DNA from: an uncultured SAR116 cluster alpha proteobacterium
GTDB taxonomy: Bacteria > Pseudomonadota > Alphaproteobacteria > Puniceispirillales > Puniceispirillaceae
Reading direction: 5' to 3'
DNA: 64,000 nucleotides
Assembly (NCBI GenBank): GCA_902625725.1
Contig: CACOCY010000001.1
Coordinates: forward strand, 246,047-310,046
How positions within the stretch are numbered: the stretch's first letter is position 1; every line of letters starts with the position of its first letter. The notes under the pieces were generated by a model, which ran no database searches, was not told where the DNA came from, and saw nothing but the letters and a program-made list of their open reading frames with translations. A program made the position numbers and the translations under genes. This document shows positions 7,459 to 15,415 of this stretch, one piece after another.

Positions 7459-8913
7459 ATGAGCAATTTACAATTGATATTAGCTTTTAGTCTTGCGACA
7501 CCATTAATTTCTGCACTGGCAGTAATATTTTGCCACAATTACAAAAGTTTACGTGATATATGTGGGCCAATAGGCGGCGTGATCACCTTTATAACAGCTT
7601 TAGTAATAGCGTCTGCGATTATCAATGGCCAAGTCGTCTCATTAACATTGTGGCAAATTGCCCCGGGTATTGAATTTAGTTTCCGAGTTACCGCGCTTGG
7701 AGCTTTATTCGGCCTTGTTGCATCTGGTTTATGGATATTGGCTTCAATTTACAGTGTTGGCTACATGAGAGGCAGTAACGAGAAAAATCAGACAAGGTTT
7801 AATTTTTACTATGCGGTAGCAATTCATGCAGCAATGGCGATTTCTTATTCTGGAAATTTGATGATGCTATTTATTTTTTATGAGGTTCTCACATTCTCAA
7901 CATATCCTCTTGTAACGCATAATCAAACAAAAACTGCGAAAGATGCTGGTCGATTATATATGGGTATATTAGTTTCTACCTCTTTGTTACTATTTCTGCC
8001 TGCCATATTGTGGGTTTGGGTGGTTTCTGGGACACTAGAATTTACTAGAGGTGGTATCATACCAATTGATTTTCCGCCATCTCTTCTACCTTTTTTGCTT
8101 GCTATGTTTGCCTTTGGAATAGGAAAGGCAGCATTAATGCCTTTTCATCGATGGTTGCCAGCTGCCATGGTGGCACCCACACCCGTCTCAGCCTTGCTAC
8201 ATGCAGTGGCGGTCGTAAAGGCAGGTGTGTTTTCTCTTTTAACTATCGTTGTTTATGTTTTCGGTATTGATTTGTTATTTTCTTCTGGAAGTGCTTTTTG
8301 GCTTGTTTGGCTGGCTGCTTTTACGATATTAGCCTCGTCGATTGTTGCGATTATGAAAGATGATTTGAAAGCTAGGCTCGCCTACTCTACTATCTCTCAA
8401 CTATCATATATTGTTCTTGGCGGAGCTCTGGCTACATATGCTGCAATTGAAGGAGCGGCTTTACATATCGTGATGCATGCTATCGCGAAAATTACATTAT
8501 TCTTTTGTGCAGGTGCCATATATGTAAACGCTCATGTTAAGAAGATTTCAGAATTAGATGGCCTAGGAACAAGGCTACCTCATGTGTTTATAGCTTTTTT
8601 TATAGCATCTTTATCGATTATAGGAATTCCACCATTGGGTGGAAGTTGGTCTAAGTTCATGCTTATGGTAGGTTCTGTTGATTCCGGTATGACTTTAATA
8701 CTAGCAGTTTTAGCCATATCTTCTTTGTTAAACGTTTTTTATTTACTTGAGCCGTGTGCTAGAGCATTTTTTAAACCAGCACAGCAAGAATTTCATGTTG
8801 AAAATCATATCTTAACCATTCTCCCTCCGATAATTACAGCAACATTGTGTTTGCTGTTATTTTTCGCGGTAGACTGGATAAGACTTCTTACAAACCTAAT
8901 GGTGATACCATGA
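7459..8913 (+). CDS. Mrp-type antiporter-like subunit, second MrpD/A-type copy
   Basis: 484 residues, about 14 helices. The membrane glutamate (LFIFYEVLTFSTYP) and lysine (FGIGKAALMPFHRWLPAAM, then VVKAGVFS) are conserved. An N-terminal YMRGSNEKNQTRF element is like that in NuoL/MrpA proteins, so this copy may stand in for the antiporter domain of MrpA, whose tail is encoded at 4553-5146. No gap separates it from the first copy, and it overlaps the following small gene by 4 bases. Confidence 0.88.
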   Translation: MSNLQLILAFSLATPLISALAVIFCHNYKSLRDICGPIGGVITFITALVIASAIINGQVVSLTLWQIAPGIEFSFRVTALGALFGLVASGLWILASIYSVGYMRGSNEKNQTRFNFYYAVAIHAAMAISYSGNLMMLFIFYEVLTFSTYPLVTHNQTKTAKDAGRLYMGILVSTSLLLFLPAILWVWVVSGTLEFTRGGIIPIDFPPSLLPFLLAMFAFGIGKAALMPFHRWLPAAMVAPTPVSALLHAVAVVKAGVFSLLTIVVYVFGIDLLFSSGSAFWLVWLAAFTILASSIVAIMKDDLKARLAYSTISQLSYIVLGGALATYAAIEGAALHIVMHAIAKITLFFCAGAIYVNAHVKKISELDGLGTRLPHVFIAFFIASLSIIGIPPLGGSWSKFMLMVGSVDSGMTLILAVLAISSLLNVFYLLEPCARAFFKPAQQEFHVENHILTILPPIITATLCLLLFFAVDWIRLLTNLMVIP

Positions 8914-9146
8914 GTAATTTAAATCAACATCTTAGAAAAATGGGCAACTATGCTAGCTTGTTTCTAGTCTTTCTTGGAATTTTACTCATTATATCGGAAT
9001 TTTTTGTGCATCGTCATGGGGAGATAGAGCTTGAAGACTTGCCAATATTTCCTGTTATATATGGTTTCTCTGCTTCAATTTTTATTGTAGTTGTTGGCAT
9101 TGTTCTTCGCCGTATCCTCATGAGAAAAGAGGATTATTATGACTGA
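8910..9146 (+). CDS. small two-helix membrane protein within the Mrp operon
   Basis: 78 residues from the ATG at 8910, which overlaps the upstream stop as ATGA; the frame stays open back to 8847, but that extension would lie inside the previous gene. Two hydrophobic helices (about residues 13-30 and 45-65) flank an acidic loop (HRHGEIELEDLPIF), ending in a charged tail. Its stop overlaps the next start by 8 bases. No named family is recognised, but its place between two large antiporter subunits suggests an accessory subunit of the complex. Confidence 0.75.
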   Translation: MSNLNQHLRKMGNYASLFLVFLGILLIISEFFVHRHGEIELEDLPIFPVIYGFSASIFIVVVGIVLRRILMRKEDYYD

Positions 9147-10821
9147 TATCACTCCTGGATTATTGATGATAATAGCCTCTGGGTTTGTGCCATATCTACC
9201 ACATCACTTAAGGCAAATATTCATACTTATTGCTATTGCATTTTCTTCGGTAAGCCTTACGGCAGGGGCCGGTATGCATTGGACAATTAATATTCTCGGG
9301 CAAGAACTTATCCTTCATAATGCTGATAATTTAACGCTCCCATTTGGTGTTGTATTTCATTTAGCAGCGGCTTTGAATGTAGTCTATGGTTGGCACGAAC
9401 GTAGACCAGTTGAACACACAGCTGGTCTCGCTTATGCCGGTGCTGCCATAGCAGCAGTGCATGCCGGCGATTTAATTACGTTATTTATTTGGTGGGAGGC
9501 AACTGCCATAACTTCTGTATTTTTAATATTAGCAAGAGGTACTGAGCGAGCAAACAATGCTGCAATGCGATATTTGCTTGTTCAAGTCGCATCAGGGGTT
9601 TTGCTGCTTGCAGGTGCCTGCTTGTATTGGCGAGAAGCAGGCTCACTCTCTTTTGATATTATGGAACTTGGAAGCCTTGGTACTTGGCTTATTTTTGTAG
9701 CATTTGGCATTAAGGCTGCCTTCCCTTTTTTAAATGGCTGGCTGCAAGATGGCTATCCAGAGGCAACAATTATTGGAACAGTAATGTTATCTTCGTTTAC
9801 AACAAAATTGGCGATTTATGCTTTCGCAAGAGGATTTGCAGGTACAGAGTACCTTGTTTGGATTGGAGCTGCCATGACTGCTTTTCCTGTTTTCTTTGCT
9901 GTAATCGAAAATGACTTGAGACGAGTATTAGCTTACAGTTTGAACAATCAGCTGGGTTTCATGATCGTCGCAATAGGAATAGGGACAGAGTTAGCTATAA
10001 ACGGAGCAGTCGCTCATGCCTTTGCCCATATTATTTATAAAGCACTTCTATTTATGTCAATGGGAGCAGTAATGTACAGAGTTGGAACAGCTAATGCAAC
10101 TGAACTTGGGGGGTTATACAAATCGATGCCACTAACAATGATATTTTGTATTGTTGGTGCTATGTCTATTTCTGCCTTCCCTATGTTTAGTGGTTTCACA
10201 GCCAAAGCGGTAATCATGAAAGCAGTTGGATATGAGGGCCTGATATATGTTTATTTGATTTTACTAGCAGCTTCCGCTGGTGTGTTACACCATTCTGGAA
10301 TAAAGATTCCATATTTTACCTTTTTTAGCCATGACAGTGGTCTTCGTCCAAAAGAAGCACCAATGAATATGTTAATTGCTATGGCAATCGCTAGTGTTTT
10401 TTGTATTGGTATTGGAGTTATGCCGACAACCTTTTATCAAATACTCCCGTATAATCTTGATTATCAGCCATACGACGCAAGCCATATTGTGGGACAATTC
10501 CAGTTAGTTATTTTCGCTATGCTAGCATTTACTTTTCTTATGCGATTTGGATTTTATCCACCTGAGATTGCTTCTACAGTGCTTAACTCTGATTGGCTAT
10601 ATCGAAAGTTTGCACCGTTCATAGGAAAGCCAATTTTAACGGTTTTGAATAAAATAGCAGAGGGAGCAAATACGGTACTTATATCATTCGCTATACAGAT
10701 CATGGCTCGTATTTTATATATTTTTAAACACCCCGTAATGGGTCCAGTGACTCCGGGCCCCGCCGCAATTGCACTGCTTACACTGCTTATGAGCGTGTTA
10801 TTTCTTGTAAATATATTATAA
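9139..10821 (+). CDS. Mrp-type antiporter-like subunit, third MrpD-type copy
   Basis: 560 residues, about 14 helices and a C-terminal extension with a final hydrophobic segment. The proton-channel residues remain: glutamate in LFIWWEATAITS and lysine in FGIKAAFPFLNGWLQDGYPE, then SSFTTKLAIYAFARG. The segment AHAFAHIIYKALLFMSMGAV supplies the second lysine region. It is more divergent than the other two copies (WLQDGYPEA in place of WLPAA). AAAGAGGA precedes the ATG. It is the last subunit gene; a deacetylase-like gene follows after 20 bases. Confidence 0.87.
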   Translation: MTDITPGLLMIIASGFVPYLPHHLRQIFILIAIAFSSVSLTAGAGMHWTINILGQELILHNADNLTLPFGVVFHLAAALNVVYGWHERRPVEHTAGLAYAGAAIAAVHAGDLITLFIWWEATAITSVFLILARGTERANNAAMRYLLVQVASGVLLLAGACLYWREAGSLSFDIMELGSLGTWLIFVAFGIKAAFPFLNGWLQDGYPEATIIGTVMLSSFTTKLAIYAFARGFAGTEYLVWIGAAMTAFPVFFAVIENDLRRVLAYSLNNQLGFMIVAIGIGTELAINGAVAHAFAHIIYKALLFMSMGAVMYRVGTANATELGGLYKSMPLTMIFCIVGAMSISAFPMFSGFTAKAVIMKAVGYEGLIYVYLILLAASAGVLHHSGIKIPYFTFFSHDSGLRPKEAPMNMLIAMAIASVFCIGIGVMPTTFYQILPYNLDYQPYDASHIVGQFQLVIFAMLAFTFLMRFGFYPPEIASTVLNSDWLYRKFAPFIGKPILTVLNKIAEGANTVLISFAIQIMARILYIFKHPVMGPVTPGPAAIALLTLLMSVLFLVNIL

Positions 10822-10841
10822 TAGGACTTCCATTTTTGTAG

Positions 10842-11912
10842 ATGAGAATAAAAAAAAGTAGGTCGGAAATGGCAATTTTCCTTGGAAGTGATATTTTTAG
10901 AGGCTCCGGATACGGGCCCGGTCATCCGTTGAATATACCTCGTGTGTGGCCAGTAATAGATATTTGCAGAGCTCAAGGATGGCTACGTGATGAACAGTTT
11001 GAAATGGTGCCACCTGCGACAGTGCAAGAGCTAGAGTGTTTTCATACGCGAGATTATATTAACGCTCTCTTGGATGCTGAGCAAAATCAACAATTAGATG
11101 AAATACGTTCAAAAAAACACAAAATTGGAACTTATTCAAATCCTATTTACCCAGAGATATATAGAAGACCGGCTACTGCGGCAAAGGCAAGCTTACAAGG
11201 CGCACTATATTTAATTTCAGGTAAACACTCAAGAGTATTTAATCCGTCAGGAGGGACTCACCATGGTTTTCCTGACTCAGCAAATGGATTTTGTTTCGTA
11301 AATGATCCTGCGATTGCACTTACAACATTGTACCAACGGACGTCAAAAAAAATCGCCTATATTGATATAGATGCCCATCATCCAGACGGTGTTCAGGAAC
11401 ATTTTAGTCACTTGGATAGAATGATTTTATTTTCTGTTCATGAGGCAGATAGATGGCCTCGCACTGGAAAAAAAGGAGACTTTGGCGGTGGTAATGCCCA
11501 TAACTATCCTTTACCTAGAGGATCAAATGATGAAGATCTGAAAGAGATAATAAATACTCAGATACTTCCTCTTTTAGTTGCTTTCTCGCCCGATTTCATA
11601 GTTTTGCAGGCAGGAGCTGATGGTTTAGATGAGGATCCTCAATCTGGGCTATGTTATACTAATAGAGGGTATTGGTTGACTGTTTCAACAATTCTTGAGT
11701 TAAACATTCCCATTTTAGTTCTTGGTGGTGGAGGTTATAATCCTTTTACAACGGCACGTGCATGGGCTGGAGTATGGGGTTTAATGGTAGGTGAAAACCC
11801 ACACGCAACTGAATGTGTTTCTGAGTCGCGGTCCATATTAAAGAGTCTAAAATTTCCTCATAGATTAGGTAAAAATATTCCGGATAGATGGATATCCAGA
11901 CTTTTTGATTGA
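10842..11912 (+). CDS. histone deacetylase / AcuC-family hydrolase
   Basis: 356 residues of the zinc-dependent deacetylase superfamily, which also includes polyamine and acetoin-utilisation deacetylases. Catalytic elements are in order: GGTHHGFPDSANGFCF with the paired histidines, YIDIDAHHPDGVQEHF with the zinc Asp and His, LQAGADGLDEDP with the third zinc ligand, and GGGGYNPFTTARAW with the transition-state tyrosine. One unusual point is HHPDG where HHGDG is normal. It lies 20 bases after the antiporter operon in the same direction and is probably co-transcribed. The substrate cannot be read from sequence. A downstream ATG at 10869 is an alternative start. Confidence 0.88.
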   Translation: MRIKKSRSEMAIFLGSDIFRGSGYGPGHPLNIPRVWPVIDICRAQGWLRDEQFEMVPPATVQELECFHTRDYINALLDAEQNQQLDEIRSKKHKIGTYSNPIYPEIYRRPATAAKASLQGALYLISGKHSRVFNPSGGTHHGFPDSANGFCFVNDPAIALTTLYQRTSKKIAYIDIDAHHPDGVQEHFSHLDRMILFSVHEADRWPRTGKKGDFGGGNAHNYPLPRGSNDEDLKEIINTQILPLLVAFSPDFIVLQAGADGLDEDPQSGLCYTNRGYWLTVSTILELNIPILVLGGGGYNPFTTARAWAGVWGLMVGENPHATECVSESRSILKSLKFPHRLGKNIPDRWISRLFD

Positions 11913-11967
11913 AAATAATTTTTCATAACATCGGAATTAATTTTTAATTATAGTTAAAGGTATTTAT

Positions 11968-12453
11968 ATGAAAAATCACCTTATAAAACCGGAAATTTTC
12001 TCATTTTTGATGTTGTTGGTATTTACTTTTTTTTTCCATATTTTTACATCTTTTGCTTCTGACTTTAATAAAAGTCAGATTATCGTAATAACAGTTGATA
12101 AGCATTTTGAGTACTTTAATGTTGAATGTGCTATTTCTAATTCTGAAAAAACAAAAGGATTAATGTTTAGAAAGGAGTTGGGTAAAGATGAAGGCATGCT
12201 ATTTATTTGGGAAGAGGATGCTTTGCGTCAATTCTGGATGAAAAATACTTTAATTAATCTTGATATTTTATTTATTAACTCTGATTTTAAAATTGTAAAT
12301 ATAGAAGAGCGCGCACAAAGCGGTTCAACTAGGATTATATCTTCAAAATTTCCTGTTAAATATGTATTGGAGATTAATGCGGGTCAGTCAGAAATTCGAA
12401 ATATAACGCCTGGAGCAACATTGGGTCTAAAAAAACTGCATGACCAATGCTGA
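11968..12453 (+). CDS. DUF192 family exported protein
   Basis: 161 residues with an N-terminal signal or anchor helix (about residues 12-32) and a DUF192 domain: CAISNSEKTKGLMFRKEL, GMLFIWEE, FWMKNTLINLDILFI and the closing KYVLEINAG. These are conserved signatures of a small beta-barrel family of unknown biochemical role, usually exported. It follows the deacetylase gene by about 55 bases and precedes tRNA-Pro. The fold assignment is firm, the function unknown. Confidence 0.88.
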   Translation: MKNHLIKPEIFSFLMLLVFTFFFHIFTSFASDFNKSQIIVITVDKHFEYFNVECAISNSEKTKGLMFRKELGKDEGMLFIWEEDALRQFWMKNTLINLDILFINSDFKIVNIEERAQSGSTRIISSKFPVKYVLEINAGQSEIRNITPGATLGLKKLHDQC

Positions 12454-12459
12454 TTATAC

Positions 12460-12488
12460 TTGGAATTACTTAATCTTATATATATAAC
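12460..12488 (+). promoter_or_regulatory. probable promoter of tRNA-Pro
   Basis: TTGGAA at 12460-12465 and TATAAC at 12483-12488 are separated by exactly 17 bases and sit about 10 bases before the first base of the tRNA. The spacing and position fit a sigma-70-type promoter giving a very short leader. It is assigned by eye only, in AT-rich sequence where chance matches are common. Confidence 0.5.
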
Positions 12489-12497
12489 ACATTTTGT

Positions 12498-12574
<77 letters not shown>

Positions 12575-12787
12575 ACAATTATTATGAAGTTAGACATATA
12601 CATCAAAAATCTATAAATGAAACTAGTTTCCTAATTACTATTATATGACTAGAGACAACAAAAATTGAAACCAATGGCCTTTATAGATGTTTAAGGCGCA
12701 TGTGTTTTAGGCTCACTTTATCATAGCGTTATTTCGTGGTCAGTTTTGTGGGGTTTAAAAGTTAAAATGACAATAGCATAAATTTCA

Positions 12788-13156
12788 ATGGCTAATTTAG
12801 TAATGCTAATTCATTTCGGTATAGCCACGTTTATAACGCTGGGCTTTTTTGTTATCCCTCTTGGCTACAAATTTGGCTGGGGCTGGACAAAGCTTTTGAA
12901 ATTGAGGTTATTACATCTTTTGATGATAGGCATAGTTACTACTGAGGCTATTATTGGATTGACTTGTCCTCTGACAATTTTAGAAAACCTATTACGGGAA
13001 GTAAACGAAACTCAAACATTTGCAGCTTATTGGATTAACAGAATTTTGTATTGGGACTTGCCAAGACAACTATTTGTTATAATTTATTCGCTGTGCCTTT
13101 CATGGGTAATACTGTTATGGAAATACTGTCCTCCAAATAAAGGACATGGCATTTAG
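12788..13156 (+). CDS. DUF2784 family membrane protein
   Basis: 122 residues with three or four hydrophobic helices. Family features are an early LIHFGIATFITLGF, the LRLLHLLMIGIVTTEAIIG helix, and LTCPLTILENLLRE, the CPLT...E..LR motif typical of DUF2784 proteins. The function of the family is unknown. It stands alone: 213 bases without a gene separate it from the tRNA and it faces the convergent exporter gene at 13267. No ribosome site is obvious. Confidence 0.8.
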   Translation: MANLVMLIHFGIATFITLGFFVIPLGYKFGWGWTKLLKLRLLHLLMIGIVTTEAIIGLTCPLTILENLLREVNETQTFAAYWINRILYWDLPRQLFVIIYSLCLSWVILLWKYCPPNKGHGI

Positions 13157-13266
13157 CTACTTTTCTTTTAATTAAAGGTATTTTAATTTTGATCCATTTA
13201 TTGATTCAAGAAACGTTAATATATGGAAATTTAATTTTCAAATCTAAAACATGAATTTACTTGAGC

Positions 13267-13866
13267 TTATAAGTCTATAATGGCAGGTAGCATCGATATA
13301 ATTAAGGCTAGTGCCATAGTTATATTGAAAACCATTCTTTGCTTTTTATTTGCTAAAAATCCAGATATGAAAGTTCCTAAAAAAGTCCACAAACAAGTGC
13401 TTATTACTGTAACTAAAACAAAAATTAATACGATAAGGGGTAGTGCTTGCCAGATGCTGCTTGTGGCATCCAAGTATGCAGTTATTGCGCTCATTACAAC
13501 TGTAACACCTTTTGGGTTAACCCATTGAAAAAGGGCTGCTGTTTGAAAAGAAATTGGTTTTTGGTTTTTTGAGATTTCTGGAGATGATGCAGTCCCAATC
13601 TTCCAAACTAGATATAATAAAAAAAACAATGCTATTGTTTTTAGAAAAGAGAAAAGTTGTGGAAACTTGTTAAGAAAACTGCCAAGGCCGAGACCGCCAA
13701 CAATCACAAGACAACCGAAACCGACACAAATACCAATTATGTGCGGCAAACTTCGTCGAAATCCATAATTGGCACCAGATGCTGCAAGCATAATATTATT
13801 TGGGCCTGGCGATATTGCGGCCACTAGAGCAAATATCGAAAAACTAATCAGCGAAGCAAATGTCAT
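13267..13866 (-). CDS. LysE/RhtB family amino-acid exporter
   Basis: 199 residues, about six helices. The N-terminal signature AISPGPNNIMLAASGANYG near residue 18 and FQWVNPKGVTVVMSAI near residue 115 are those of LysE-type translocators, which export amino acids such as lysine, threonine or homoserine lactone. Its ATG overlaps the trpE stop by ATGA, so it is translationally coupled to anthranilate synthase. That context hints at an aromatic or related amino-acid substrate, but this is inference. Confidence 0.88.
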   Translation of the reverse strand: MTFASLISFSIFALVAAISPGPNNIMLAASGANYGFRRSLPHIIGICVGFGCLVIVGGLGLGSFLNKFPQLFSFLKTIALFFLLYLVWKIGTASSPEISKNQKPISFQTAALFQWVNPKGVTVVMSAITAYLDATSSIWQALPLIVLIFVLVTVISTCLWTFLGTFISGFLANKKQRMVFNITMALALIISMLPAIIDL

Positions 13867-15380
13867 TTTGTTTTTTTGTAAAGTCGTATTGCATCTTCAG
13901 CAGCTCGAATTAGTGCGCGCGCCTTATTCTGACACTCTTCATATTCCGCTTCAGGGTTGCTGTCATATACAATGCCAGCACCTGCTTGAATATGCATAAT
14001 ATTATTATCTATTATTGCTGTGCGGAGAGCAATACACGTATCCATTTCTCCTGCTGCTCCAATATAACCGATGGCACCTGCATAAATTCCGCGTTTATCG
14101 GGTTCTAATTCTTCAATGATCTCCATTGCGCGGATTTTTGGCGCACCAGACACAGTACCAGCTGGAAACCCTGCCATTAATGCGTCAATTGCATCCAAAT
14201 CCGGGCGTATTTTTCCCCGAACTTCTGATGCTACGTGCATTACATGTGAATAATATTCCACTTCAAAATTAGACACAACTTGGACTGTACCAGGTTCGCT
14301 TACTCTCCCTACATCATTACGGCCTAAGTCTAAGAGCATTAAATGTTCGGCTCTTTCTTTTATATCCCCTAACAGATCAGAAGCATTTTTTTGATCCTCT
14401 TGGTCTGTTTCCCCTCTTTTGCGGGTGCCAGCAATAGGTCTAATGGTAACCTCACCATCTCGGAGTCTAACCAGAATTTCTGGGCTAGAACCAACAATGC
14501 CAACATTTTTGAGTTGAAAACAATACAAAAAAGGAGATGGGTTTAGTCTCCTTAGGCTTCTATAAAGACTCATTGGAGAAAGTGAAAATGGAATAGAAAA
14601 GCGCTGCGATAAGACAACTTGAAAGATGTCGCCATTAATTATATAATCTTTCGCATCTTTTACCATACTCTTATATTTTGTTTCCGATAGATTAGCTGAT
14701 ATTTCCGCATTGTTTTCCAATATTTGATTGTGTTCTTCAGAATTGATTGCCGAATTTAATTTACTTTCAGCCGCTGTTATTCGTTTCTGAGCCCTCTCCC
14801 AAACAGCTTCAGCTGTTTCATTATTGTCATATCTTATTTGAGTAGCTAACGTTATTGTATCTTGAAGCCTGTCAAAAATTGCAACAATAGACGGTCTTAT
14901 AAAAATACTGTCATAATGAGACAATGTATCCGGATTATTTCCAGGTATGTCCTCTACATGACGTATCATCTCATATCCAAAATAGCCAAATAATCCCGCA
15001 GCCATTGGCGCAAGTGGAAGTGTGTTCTCCATTTTTCCTTCGCTTAATATAGAGCGAAGATTATCAAGAGGATTTTTGGTATTTTCAGATACAAATCTAT
15101 CTGGATTTGTTTTGGGATTACGATTAATTTCTACAAGATTATCTTTACAGCGCCAAATTAAGTCTGGTTCAATCGCAATAACTGAAAAACGTCCTCTGAC
15201 TTTTCCACCTTCCACAGACTCAAGAAGGCAGGAATACGAATTTTGCTCTGATAACTTTAACATAGCAGCAACAGCTGTTTGTGTATCAGCAAGTAAAACC
15301 CTATAGCAAATTTGATTCTTTCCTTTGGAGTAGTTTAACAAAAACGGCTCAAATGTATGGTGAGAATTGTTGCTATTCAT
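13863..15380 (-). CDS. trpE: anthranilate synthase component I
   Basis: 505 residues, the full length of TrpE, which converts chorismate to anthranilate with ammonia from TrpG as the first step to tryptophan. The feedback-inhibition motif LLES is at about residue 52 (SCLLESVEGG); the chorismate-binding domain shows PIAGTRKRGET, LGRNDVGRV, HVMHVASEVRG, GTVSGAPKIRAMEI and IQAGAGIVYDS. It lies 35 bases after ppiD on the same strand, leaving no room for a classical leader attenuator. trpG, trpD and trpC, which often follow in alphaproteobacteria, are not here; a LysE-type gene overlaps its stop instead. Confidence 0.96.
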   Translation of the reverse strand: MNSNNSHHTFEPFLLNYSKGKNQICYRVLLADTQTAVAAMLKLSEQNSYSCLLESVEGGKVRGRFSVIAIEPDLIWRCKDNLVEINRNPKTNPDRFVSENTKNPLDNLRSILSEGKMENTLPLAPMAAGLFGYFGYEMIRHVEDIPGNNPDTLSHYDSIFIRPSIVAIFDRLQDTITLATQIRYDNNETAEAVWERAQKRITAAESKLNSAINSEEHNQILENNAEISANLSETKYKSMVKDAKDYIINGDIFQVVLSQRFSIPFSLSPMSLYRSLRRLNPSPFLYCFQLKNVGIVGSSPEILVRLRDGEVTIRPIAGTRKRGETDQEDQKNASDLLGDIKERAEHLMLLDLGRNDVGRVSEPGTVQVVSNFEVEYYSHVMHVASEVRGKIRPDLDAIDALMAGFPAGTVSGAPKIRAMEIIEELEPDKRGIYAGAIGYIGAAGEMDTCIALRTAIIDNNIMHIQAGAGIVYDSNPEAEYEECQNKARALIRAAEDAIRLYKKTK

Positions 15381-15415
15381 CTTTCACCCTAGTTTCTTAA
15401 CCTAGAACAAGATTT

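Noticed and set aside
8847..8909. Upstream extension of the small Mrp-operon protein
   Set aside because: It would begin inside the previous gene at a TTG with no ribosome site; the ATG at 8910 overlaps the stop in the usual way.
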